Assembly (NCBI GenBank): GCA_027021185.1
Contig: JALUUU010000189.1
Span: forward strand, 1 to 7,968
Origin: an archaeon
Lineage (GTDB): Archaea; Hydrothermarchaeota; Hydrothermarchaeia; Hydrothermarchaeales; JALUUU01
Direction of reading: 5' to 3'
Length of the DNA: 7,968 nucleotides
Both the position numbers and the translations under genes were made by a program. Below, in pieces: positions 1 through 6,432 of this stretch (its first letter is position 1; every line of letters begins with the position of its first letter). The notes under the pieces were generated by a model. That model was not told the DNA's origin, ran no database searches, and saw nothing but the letters and a program-made list of their open reading frames with translations.

Positions 1-64
1 TTATCTGCTGGGGGTAGCCTAACCTCGGCCTCGGCCGATGCCTCAACCTCCCTCAGCTTTTTTT
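1..64 (-). other. Left-edge stretch downstream of UROD1; possible continuation of the operon
   Basis: No complete gene fits here. On the minus strand, the frame two bases ahead of UROD1 is open from an ATG at 128-126, inside UROD1, through to the window edge. Past the UROD1 stop it would read roughly KKLREVEASAEAEVRLPPAD, a charged, helix-prone sequence with GC-rich third positions. No convincing ATG or GTG start with a ribosome binding site lies after the UROD1 stop; a TTG at 46-44 directly abuts a GGAGG. There is no minus-strand T-run that would end the operon. The stretch may hold the start of another gene, or be untranslated. Confidence 0.2.
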
Positions 65-1081
65 TTATCTCACGGAATCGACGAAGGCCCGGATGTTCTC
101 CAGGGGCACTGTTGGAGGTATGTCGCATCCCGGCATCAGGATATACCCGCCTCCCTCGGCTGCTGCCTCCAGGCATTCCCTGGACGCCCGCCTCACATCC
201 TCAGGGGTTCCGTTGTTCAGCACCACCACGGGGTTAACGTTCCCCGCGATGCATATTTTCTCCCCGAGCTCCTGCTTGGCTGTGGATAGGTCCACTTTGT
301 GGTCAAGGCTGAAGCATGCCGCCTTTGAACTGGCTACTTCGTGGAGCTTGTCCGAGGTGTTGCCGCAGATGTGGAGGAGGGTTTGAACCCCCTGTTTTTT
401 CATGGCTTTCACGAATTTTACGAGCCCCGGCAGGGCGAAGTCCACGAACTGCTTCTTAGAGATCAGGTCCCCTGAGGCCGTGGGGTCGGCCACGCTGATG
501 ACCTCTAGGGTGCCGTCCTCAATCAGGGGCTCATAGAAGCGCTGAAGAAGCTTAACAGAGAAGTCAACCATCTCCCTCACGAAGTCAGGATTCTTGAACA
601 CGTCCCGCATAAGGGCCTCAACTCCCCGGAGATTCGCGGCCTTGGTGAAGGGCCCCCAGCAGGTGGTTGTGACCAGGTATTCCTCCCCGATTTTGTCCTC
701 GACGATGCGGGTGGCTTCTCTGATATTGTTTATCACCGCGTCGCTGTCCACGCTATCCAGATCAAGGCTATGCAGTTCCTCGGGGGAGCCGACTATGGGC
801 GCGGCCAGGTCAGGGGCTCCGATAGACCGTATCTTGATCTCGCCGCCGAGGGCGGCGGCTAGAAAGTTGTTGTATCCTGAGCCAACGTACACGATATCTG
901 ATCGGAGCTTATCCGCGGTGGAGATGACGACCCTGGCGTACTTCTCCGGATCCGCGATCAGGTCCATGAAAGTGCTTCCTGAGCTGTGAACAGTCCACAT
1001 CCCTCCCCCAAAAATCGCAGCGGGAACCCTCTCAGGCTCCCCCAGCTCGAAGGCCTCCAAGACAACCTCTTTCGGCTTCAT
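65..1081 (-). CDS. UROD/MtaA-superfamily corrinoid methyltransferase (UROD1)
   Basis: A 338-residue TIM-barrel protein of the uroporphyrinogen decarboxylase superfamily, of the branch that moves methyl groups to or from corrinoid proteins. The zinc ligands of MtaA/MtbA-type enzymes are all visible: His237 and Cys239 in LLHICGN, and Cys319 in LMPGCDIPP. The N-terminus lacks the arginine-rich signature of true HemE, so a haem role is unlikely. A GPFTKAANL segment near residue 143 and the ADPTASGDLIS segment near 199 are further barrel elements. Unlike the two other UROD proteins here, it lacks the VEAEALGC motif and has NNFLAAALGG near residue 71 instead, so it belongs to a different subfamily. 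It may act as the substrate-demethylating enzyme (MT1), by analogy with UROD-family O-demethylases; this is inference. It is the last complete gene of the minus-strand operon, 43 bases after the mtrH homologue, with a GAGGT ribosome site about nine bases before its ATG. A TTTAAATA lies at 1096-1103 but is too close to the start to be a confident promoter. Confidence 0.88.
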   Translation of the reverse strand: MKPKEVVLEAFELGEPERVPAAIFGGGMWTVHSSGSTFMDLIADPEKYARVVISTADKLRSDIVYVGSGYNNFLAAALGGEIKIRSIGAPDLAAPIVGSPEELHSLDLDSVDSDAVINNIREATRIVEDKIGEEYLVTTTCWGPFTKAANLRGVEALMRDVFKNPDFVREMVDFSVKLLQRFYEPLIEDGTLEVISVADPTASGDLISKKQFVDFALPGLVKFVKAMKKQGVQTLLHICGNTSDKLHEVASSKAACFSLDHKVDLSTAKQELGEKICIAGNVNPVVVLNNGTPEDVRRASRECLEAAAEGGGYILMPGCDIPPTVPLENIRAFVDSVR

Positions 1082-1124
1082 CTCATATCTACCTCTATTT
1101 AAATTATGGAAGTTTCAGGCATTT

Positions 1125-2126
1125 TTACTCATCCTCCTTCGGCGGCTTCATATCCCCCCTGATCTCCTTCTTACCGAGAAGGGTGTCCACAAAATCGCTG
1201 TAGAACCTGTGGAGGGGATGCCCGGGATCCGAAGGCAGGGCATGGCGCTCCTCCCATACAAAGGCGGGAAGCATGGAGTCGACAGTGGCGACCGCAGGCA
1301 GAAGCCACGGAGCGCTCTCCACCGGGCCGAAGAGGAGGTAGTCCTGCCACATGAGGGCGGCCAAGGCGTGGACCGCGGAGTCGAGGGCTATGAAACCCTG
1401 TTTCTGGAACTGCCTCTCGGTCTTCCGCTTAACCATATCGCTGCCGTTGGATGGTGCGCAGCCCACGGGAAGTCCCAGCTCTTCCTTGACCAGCTTACCC
1501 GCCAGGAAGGCGAAGGCCGAGGATGGGACACTCATCAAGGAGGTGTCTATTAGGCAGTTCTTGAATCCTGCCTCCCTGGCCCATGGCAGGAGGTCTTTCC
1601 GCAGTATCCCCAGCTTCCCGGCTATGCTGGGGTCCTTGGAGTTGAAGGCCACGAGGATAACGTTTTTGAGCTTCAGCTCCCTGATGGTCTCTACCTCCAG
1701 CCGTATATCCGTGCTCCAGGGGGCGAGGCTGTTGTATATGTGCCTGTCCTGGAGGTTCTGCTCGGCCACGTATCTCGCAGCCCCGAGCTTGGGCTTGAGG
1801 TTCCATATATCCGTGGAGAAGGGCATGTCGGTGACGCTTGTAACGAAATCAATGTATCTCGACGCCTCCTGGGAGTAGTTAGCGACAAGGTCAAGGCCCA
1901 CCGGGATGCCTGTCTCGTCTGACAGGGTCTCCAGTTTGTTTATCAGCTCCTCCGCCTTGTCCTTGTTGAACTTTGCTTTCTTCCTGTCTCTCTCGCTCTC
2001 CAGGACTTTCTTGTGCCCTGAGTAGAACATGCTCCCCATCATGAAAGTTGGGTTTTCTCCGGGCTGCCCCCCTATTTTCACTCCCCCTATCTCGCATATT
2101 TCCTGATGCCTCTCAAAGGTAAACAT
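1125..2126 (-). CDS. MtrH-family methyltransferase (methylcorrinoid:tetrahydropterin type)
   Basis: A 333-residue homologue of tetrahydromethanopterin S-methyltransferase subunit H, the catalytic cytosolic part of the Mtr complex, with a dihydropteroate-synthase-like barrel. The family's N-terminal signature is clear (residues 13-24, IGGVKIGGQPGE), followed by GSMFYSGHK at 31-39, YNSLAPWS at 131-138, an IDTSLMS strand end around 193-199 and GCAPSNG at 222-228. The length is close to the family's usual size. No membrane Mtr subunits (A-G) lie nearby. It therefore resembles the stand-alone MtrH proteins (MtgA/MtoA type) that pair with a dedicated corrinoid protein and pass the methyl group to H4MPT or H4F, rather than pump sodium. 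It starts four bases after the stop of the RACo-type gene, with a GGTGAGGAG ribosome site running directly into the ATG. The carrier, H4MPT or H4F, cannot be told from sequence alone. The charged tail after residue 318 is probably disordered. Confidence 0.9.
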   Translation of the reverse strand: MFTFERHQEICEIGGVKIGGQPGENPTFMMGSMFYSGHKKVLESERDRKKAKFNKDKAEELINKLETLSDETGIPVGLDLVANYSQEASRYIDFVTSVTDMPFSTDIWNLKPKLGAARYVAEQNLQDRHIYNSLAPWSTDIRLEVETIRELKLKNVILVAFNSKDPSIAGKLGILRKDLLPWAREAGFKNCLIDTSLMSVPSSAFAFLAGKLVKEELGLPVGCAPSNGSDMVKRKTERQFQKQGFIALDSAVHALAALMWQDYLLFGPVESAPWLLPAVATVDSMLPAFVWEERHALPSDPGHPLHRFYSDFVDTLLGKKEIRGDMKPPKEDE

Positions 2127-2130
2127 CTCC

Positions 2131-4047
2131 TCACCCCGGTATCCTGTCGAGAACGTTCTTTATGTGGGGGAACTTGTCTTTCATGTGGGGGAAGTGCATG
2201 GCCATCATGAATTCCTTCTGGAAGTCCTTGTCGACGGTGAGCTCCACGTACTTGATCTTTCTAGCCACCTTGTTGGCCTCCTCCCTCGTGTCCCTGTTCA
2301 GCAGGGCTATCCTCGCCCCGTCCCCAGCGGCGTTGCCCACGGCTACGACCTTGTCAAGGTCGCAGTCAGGGAACATCCCTATGACCATGCTCGCCTCTTT
2401 GTCGATGTAGTTGCCGAAGGCCCCGGCAAGGATAACCTTGTCCACCGCGTCGACGCCGTATCGCTTCATCAGGATCTTGCATCCCGTGTAGAGGGCGCCC
2501 TTGGCGAGCTGGATCGCCCGTATGTCTGCGAGGGTAACGGTTATGTCCTTGTTGATGGAGGTGTCCTTTGCCCAGGCCAGGACGAACTCGTACTGCCCTT
2601 TCTCGTCCTTCCTCAGGCGATCTGTTTTGACCTCCGGGTTGAAGTTGCCGTTTTTCTTTATTATCCCGGCCTTGAACATCTCGGCCACAGCCTCTATTAT
2701 GCCTGAGCCGCATATTCCCCGTGCCTTGGCGTCTCCGATCACTTTGTACTCCACTTCTCTGGTCTCTGGATCGATCTTGACCCTCTCAATGGCTCCGGGG
2801 GCGGCCCGCATTCCGAACTTGATCTGAGCACCTTCAAAGGCGGGGCCCGTGGCGCAGCTGGTGGACAGGAGCCGATCCTTGTTCCCCAGAACTATCTCAC
2901 CGTTGGTCCCTATGTCTATGATGAGAAGGATCTTGTCCTGTTTATGGGGCTCAGTGGCCACCACCACCCCCATGTTGTCAGCGCCCACGAACCCCGCCTC
3001 TATCGGGAGGAGGTGAACATTGGCACCGGGATTGGCTTTTAGACCGAGGTCCCTGGCCTTAACGTCGATGGAGCTGTGCATAGCCGGGGGGAAAGGCGAA
3101 AGCCCCAGGTATTCTGGGTTTATATTCAGGAAAACATGATGCATGCAGGTGTTCCCCACCACCGCCAGCTCGAGGATGTCCCTGGCCTCCACCCCTGCCT
3201 TCTTGGTGACCTTGGAGATTATCTTGTTCAAACCCTTGATGATTGCCCTGTGCATCTCCTTGAGACCCTCTGGATGGGTCATGGAGTATGTTATCCTGGA
3301 CATGACGTCCTCGCCGTACGGGACCTGAGGGTTCATCATGGACTCTACCTCTATTACCTCCCCTGTCTCGAGGTCTGTGAGGTAGCCAACAACCGTGGTG
3401 GTTCCTATGTCCACGGCCAAGCCGAGGCTCCTCTCGGAGTTTCCGGGCTCGATCCACGTTATCTCCTTGTCCTGCCACACGGTGACCGTGACCTCCCAGC
3501 CGCCTTTCCTCAGTGCCTCGGGCATCTCCCTGGCGGCCGGATAATCGATCTTCAGGTTCCTTAACCCGTGGGTCTTCTCCAGCTCTTTGAGCAGCCTCTC
3601 CAGGTCGCCCTCGGGGTCTTCTAGGGTGGCGGGCTTCAGCTTCACGAAGTACTTCCTGATGGCCGGGTTGAGGGAGACATCCAGCTCTCCCGCCGCCTTC
3701 CGGATTACCTGGCCCCCTCCCCTGCTCTCCTCCGGGATGTAGACAAGGACGTCTCCCTCGACCCTGGAAGCGCAGGCCAGGCGGTAATTCGAGGCTATCT
3801 CCCCATTTTTCAGATGCTTTTTCTCCGAGTCTGTCATGGGGGAGAGATTGGACAGCCTGGAGTTTATGCCGTATTTCTCAAAGAATCCCTCGTGAACGAC
3901 TACTTTGCATTTGCCGCAGGTGCCTTTTCCGCCGCATACCGACTCTATCTCAACCCCGAGCTCCTGGGCTGCCTCCCGGAGGGTTACCCCAGAGTTCACT
4001 CTGCCTCTTCTGCCCGATGGCTGAAAGATAACTGTGGACTTCGTCAT
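2131..4047 (-). CDS. RACo-type corrinoid reductive activator (2Fe-2S ferredoxin + ASKHA ATPase)
   Basis: This 638-residue protein restores the active Co(I) state of corrinoid proteins after accidental oxidation to Co(II), using ATP and a low-potential electron. Residues about 1-105 form a plant-type 2Fe-2S ferredoxin with Cys38, Cys44 and Cys47 (CGGKGTCGKC) and Cys92 (LACAS). After a linker domain, residues about 207-620 are the ASKHA fold: phosphate-binding loops DIGTTT at 213-218 and DIGTNGE at 378-384, VVGNTCMHH at 297-305, GICGSG near 444-449, GAFG at 542-545 and GNAAGDGA at 571-578. The layout is that of bacterial RACo (Carboxydothermus), not of methanogen RamA, whose 4Fe-4S clusters are at the C-terminus. 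Its ATG overlaps the corrinoid protein's stop by four bases (ATGA), fitting coupled translation of activator and target. The length is normal for the family, and every expected motif is present. Confidence 0.93.
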   Translation of the reverse strand: MTKSTVIFQPSGRRGRVNSGVTLREAAQELGVEIESVCGGKGTCGKCKVVVHEGFFEKYGINSRLSNLSPMTDSEKKHLKNGEIASNYRLACASRVEGDVLVYIPEESRGGGQVIRKAAGELDVSLNPAIRKYFVKLKPATLEDPEGDLERLLKELEKTHGLRNLKIDYPAAREMPEALRKGGWEVTVTVWQDKEITWIEPGNSERSLGLAVDIGTTTVVGYLTDLETGEVIEVESMMNPQVPYGEDVMSRITYSMTHPEGLKEMHRAIIKGLNKIISKVTKKAGVEARDILELAVVGNTCMHHVFLNINPEYLGLSPFPPAMHSSIDVKARDLGLKANPGANVHLLPIEAGFVGADNMGVVVATEPHKQDKILLIIDIGTNGEIVLGNKDRLLSTSCATGPAFEGAQIKFGMRAAPGAIERVKIDPETREVEYKVIGDAKARGICGSGIIEAVAEMFKAGIIKKNGNFNPEVKTDRLRKDEKGQYEFVLAWAKDTSINKDITVTLADIRAIQLAKGALYTGCKILMKRYGVDAVDKVILAGAFGNYIDKEASMVIGMFPDCDLDKVVAVGNAAGDGARIALLNRDTREEANKVARKIKYVELTVDKDFQKEFMMAMHFPHMKDKFPHIKNVLDRIPG

Positions 4048-4718
4048 ATCTTATCCTCTCGCCTCATCTCTCTCAGACTGGATATCATCTTTATCGCCTC
4101 TGTCAGGGCATTGCTTGCGTCTCTACCGTAGCCGTCGGCGCCGTACATCTCAGCCACCTCCTTAGTCACCGGCGCCCCGCCTATCAGGATCTTCACCTTC
4201 GGGTTCTTTGCCCTGATCTTCTCGATGACCTTCTTCATCCCCACCATGGTGGTGGTCATCATGGCGGAGAGACATACCAGGTCGCTGTCTGTCCGCATCT
4301 GCTCCTCAACGAACTTGTCCAGGGGGACGTCTTTGCCCAGGTCATGGACGGTGAAGCCCGCGACCTCGAACATGAGCTTCACGATGTTCTTACCTATGTC
4401 GTGGACATCTCCCTCGACGGTTCCTATAACAACTTCTCCCTTGAGCTTTTTCTTTCCCTTGTCCACCTTGACATGGGGCCTTAGGATGTCGAGGCCTGCG
4501 TAAAGGGCGTCGGCGCACATCAGGACCTCCGGCACGAAGTACTCGTTTTTGGCGAATAGGTCGCCCACAACCTCCATGCCGGCGGCTAATCCTTCGAAGA
4601 TCCCTTCGTTGGCGTCGTATCCTGCCTTAAGCCATTCCTCTGCCAGTTTCTTGACCTTATCCTCGTCGTACTCTATGACCCCCTCCCTAAGGCCTTTCAG
4701 AAGCTCTTCCTTATTCAT
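4044..4718 (-). CDS. Corrinoid (cobalamin-binding) protein, MtaC/MtbC/MttC-like
   Basis: The 224-residue methyl carrier of the system: cobalt in its bound corrinoid accepts the methyl group from one methyltransferase and gives it to the next. Residues about 1-85 form the four-helix cap (B12-binding-2 type), with GLAAGMEVVGDLF and FVPEVLMCAD. Residues about 94-215 form the Rossmann B12 domain. The base-off/His-on signature GDVHDIGKN is intact at 103-111, with His106 as the lower cobalt ligand. SAMMTTTM at 151-158, IGGAPV at 179-184 and GADGYGRDA at 193-201 line the nucleotide tail of the cofactor. The length matches MtbC/MttC/MtoC-type proteins and is too short for MetH. Its ATG overlaps the UROD2 stop and its stop overlaps the RACo-type start, four bases each, which makes UROD2 the likeliest cognate methyltransferase. 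The sequence does not reveal which substrate system it serves. Confidence 0.94.
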   Translation of the reverse strand: MNKEELLKGLREGVIEYDEDKVKKLAEEWLKAGYDANEGIFEGLAAGMEVVGDLFAKNEYFVPEVLMCADALYAGLDILRPHVKVDKGKKKLKGEVVIGTVEGDVHDIGKNIVKLMFEVAGFTVHDLGKDVPLDKFVEEQMRTDSDLVCLSAMMTTTMVGMKKVIEKIRAKNPKVKILIGGAPVTKEVAEMYGADGYGRDASNALTEAIKMISSLREMRREDKI

Positions 4719-5761
4719 TTCTCCTCACCAATCCTTCCACTTCCATATTCTGCGGTGGCCTCCACCAGGGCGCGCATGTTCTCGGCCTTTGCCTCGGGCC
4801 ATATGTCGCATCCCGGCATCACACCGTCCACCCCTGCTTTAATCGCCTTTTTCACAGCCTCCCTGACCTCCTCGGGAGTCCCCTTGACCAGGAGGTTGAA
4901 CGCGTCGATGTTCCCCAGGATCACGGCCTCGTCCCCCAGGGCCGCCCGGGTGGCTGCGACATCGTTTTTCTGCTCCACGCTGATAGCCTCTGCACCGCAC
5001 TCCTGCATCATGCCGACTATGGGATTAGTGTCTCCGCAGATGTGGAGAATCCTGAGTCCATGTATCTCTGATATAACCTCCTTGAGGGGGGGCATGATCA
5101 GGTTTTTGAACATTCTGGGGCTGATGATGTCCGCGGACGCCCCCATCTCCCGGACGGTGATGAAGTCCGCCCCCGATTCTATGAGGTGATTGCCCAGGGC
5201 GATGAGAGGGGCCTTCAGGGAGTCCAGAAGCCGTCTTATGTCTCCCTGGCGCTTGAAGGAGTCTTTGAGGAGCTCGTTGAGGTCCATGAGCTGCCCCGCC
5301 AGGGTGAAGGGCCCCAGGATATACGAGCCTATGGCGACCTTTTCCCCCATGTCTCTCTTAAGAATCTCCAGGGCCTTGGCCACCAATGGTATCCTCCCCC
5401 TCTCCAAGAAGTCCTCGGGCATAGATAGCTCGTCCCCCGTGTGCAGAATCTTTGTCTTAACAGTGGGATATATTATTCCCTCAGAGTGCTCGTAGAAGTT
5501 TATCCTGCACCCCAGGGCCTCAGCCTCTACTCCGAGATCAAAGGGGGCCACCGCTGATTCGTATCCGAAGAGCTCGAAGGATGAGGCAGCGGCCCTAGCC
5601 ATGCCCTCCGGGCTTTTATGGGCCTCCACGAAGGACACGCCGCTCTTATTCAGGCCTTCAACCGTTATGTTGCCCATTCCGCTGAAGCAGGGCACTCTGT
5701 CTACCACATCCCCGTTCAGAAGTTTTATAACCCTCTCCTTAGAATTTAATCCGTCTGCCAT
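4715..5761 (-). CDS. UROD/MtaA-type corrinoid methyltransferase (UROD2)
   Basis: First gene of the minus-strand operon, 348 residues from the chosen start. It is a UROD-superfamily barrel of the MtaA type with zinc ligands His240 and Cys242 (ILHICGD) and Cys318 (VMPGCDIWPEA). VEAEALGC at 78-85, FVEAHK at 44-49 and ILGPFTLAG at 148-156 are shared in near-identical form with UROD3 on the other strand, so these two are sister-type paralogues. It transfers a methyl group between a corrinoid protein and a zinc-activated acceptor or donor. Its 4-base overlap with the corrinoid gene makes that protein its likely partner. Whether it demethylates the substrate (MT1) or methylates a thiol such as coenzyme M (MT2) is unresolved. 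The frame is open upstream to an ATG at 5839, but that would add 26 Asn/Lys-rich residues read through the TATA element. The ATG at 5761 has an adjacent GGTGAA site and begins where family members begin. Confidence 0.88.
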   Translation of the reverse strand: MADGLNSKERVIKLLNGDVVDRVPCFSGMGNITVEGLNKSGVSFVEAHKSPEGMARAAASSFELFGYESAVAPFDLGVEAEALGCRINFYEHSEGIIYPTVKTKILHTGDELSMPEDFLERGRIPLVAKALEILKRDMGEKVAIGSYILGPFTLAGQLMDLNELLKDSFKRQGDIRRLLDSLKAPLIALGNHLIESGADFITVREMGASADIISPRMFKNLIMPPLKEVISEIHGLRILHICGDTNPIVGMMQECGAEAISVEQKNDVAATRAALGDEAVILGNIDAFNLLVKGTPEEVREAVKKAIKAGVDGVMPGCDIWPEAKAENMRALVEATAEYGSGRIGEEK

Positions 5762-5774
5762 TTCACCATACTCC
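5762..5774 (-). promoter_or_regulatory. Ribosome binding site deciding the UROD2 start
   Basis: On the minus strand the bases before the ATG at 5761-5759 read GGAGTATGGTGAA. GGTG sits two to three bases before the start and GGAG nine bases before it, both matching the 16S anti-Shine-Dalgarno core. This supports the shorter 348-residue UROD2 over the longer open frame beginning at 5839, which has no such site. Confidence 0.6.
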
Positions 5775-5800
5775 TTTTCACTAAAATTTGTTCTTGAATT

Positions 5801-5817
5801 ATTATTTATATTTTTCC
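5801..5817 (-). promoter_or_regulatory. Archaeal TATA box/BRE for the minus-strand methyltransferase operon
   Basis: The minus strand reads GGAAAAATATAAATAAT here: a purine-rich BRE-like GGAAAA followed by an AATATAAATA TATA element. A start of transcription about 25-27 bases downstream would fall near 5780. That leaves a leader of about 20 bases which holds the UROD2 ribosome site. The placement is inferred from archaeal promoter spacing. Confidence 0.6.
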
Positions 5818-5841
5818 ATAATTTTTGGACAAATATCAATT

Positions 5842-5884
5842 TTTCTGATGTTCTTCAGAAATTAGTTCAACTACTGTCCTGAAG
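5842..5884. promoter_or_regulatory. Inverted-repeat operator between the divergent promoters (probable Lrp-family site)
   Basis: A perfect inverted repeat has arms TTTCTGA (5842-5848) and TCAGAAA (5855-5861) separated by six bases. A third matching half-site, CTGAAG at 5879-5884, pairs with CTTCAG at 5853-5858. Half-site centres lie about 12 and 24 bases apart. The cluster sits midway between the two TATA elements, roughly 60-85 bases upstream of both predicted transcription starts, next to the gene for an Lrp/AsnC regulator. Such proteins bind as dimers and higher oligomers to repeated, loosely palindromic sites. Assignment to this regulator is inference. Confidence 0.55.
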
Positions 5885-5892
5885 ACGGCGAT

Positions 5893-5909
5893 AAAAATAT
5901 ATAAATATA
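5893..5909 (+). promoter_or_regulatory. Archaeal TATA box for the Lrp-UROD3 operon
   Basis: A run of AAAAATATATAAATATA-like sequence is centred near 5901. Usual archaeal spacing puts the transcription start at about 5926-5932, at or just before the GTG start codon of the regulator. No Shine-Dalgarno sequence precedes that GTG, so a leaderless transcript is likely. Confidence 0.6.
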
Positions 5910-5931
5910 AATGGAACGAGACATTTGAATC

Positions 5932-6432
5932 GTGCCCGGAAAGCTCAACGAGAAGGACGTCAAAATCCTGCGTTTTATAGACCGCCACGGAGTAACAAAC
6001 CTCGACGAAATAGCTCGAGGGGTGAACATCTCCAGGTCGACCGTCCACTACAGGATGAAGAAGTTCTTCGAAGACGGAACGATAAAGAGGACCATCATAG
6101 AGATAGACCCGGAGAAGCTGGGCCTCGACGTCACCGCCCTGGTCTTCGTGTACGTGAATTACGAAAAAGCCTCGGCAGACGAGCTGGGGGAGCTCCTTTC
6201 CAGGGTCTCCGGGGTCAGCACTGTTTACTACGTCCTTGGGGATGTGGACTTCATAGTCATCCTAAAGGCAAAAGACAAGGAAGACCTCAAGAGGGCTATA
6301 AAGGACATAACATCTATAGAGGGAGTGGTGCGCACGGGCACCCACTTCGTGGTGTCAACCGTGAAAGAGGAAAAGCGCCTCCTGGTGAACTACAGCGAAG
6401 AGGCCTTGAAAAAACTGTTTAATCTGAAATGA
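5932..6432 (+). CDS. Lrp/AsnC-family transcriptional regulator
   Basis: A 166-residue DNA-binding regulator. Residues 1-60 form a winged helix-turn-helix of the AsnC type (LNEKDVKILRFIDRHG, then VNISRSTVHYRMKKFFEDG as the recognition region, and IKRTIIEIDP). Residues about 67-145 are the RAM/AsnC effector and oligomerisation domain, with the typical VLGDVDFIVIL segment at 101-111. The length is normal. The start is a GTG with no ribosome site upstream, but a strong TATA element about 31 bases before it suggests a leaderless message. Its TGA overlaps the UROD3 ATG by four bases, so regulator and methyltransferase are made together. It lies head-to-head with the methyltransferase operon and next to a clear palindrome, so it probably controls both promoters and its own synthesis. 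The effector may be the substrate or a cofactor of the pathway; this is inference. Confidence 0.92.
   Translation: MPGKLNEKDVKILRFIDRHGVTNLDEIARGVNISRSTVHYRMKKFFEDGTIKRTIIEIDPEKLGLDVTALVFVYVNYEKASADELGELLSRVSGVSTVYYVLGDVDFIVILKAKDKEDLKRAIKDITSIEGVVRTGTHFVVSTVKEEKRLLVNYSEEALKKLFNLK

Noticed and set aside
65..1081. Annotation of the UROD proteins as haem-pathway uroporphyrinogen decarboxylase (HemE)
   Set aside because: The HemE N-terminal arginine signature is absent in all three, while the zinc-ligand set and corrinoid-protein neighbours fit methyltransferases.
2164..2706. Plus-strand open frame (180 residues) opposite the RACo-type gene
   Set aside because: A low-complexity shadow of the opposite strand, without a promoter or ribosome site or a recognisable domain.
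5762..5839. N-terminal 26-residue extension of UROD2 starting at the ATG at 5839
   Set aside because: It would translate the TATA element and leader, has an Asn/Lys-rich composition unlike the rest, lacks a ribosome site, and family members begin near the internal Met at 5761.
5911..5928. Five-codon upstream reading frame (MERDI) before the Lrp-type gene
   Set aside because: The TATA position predicts transcription starting after this ATG, so it is probably not in the message.
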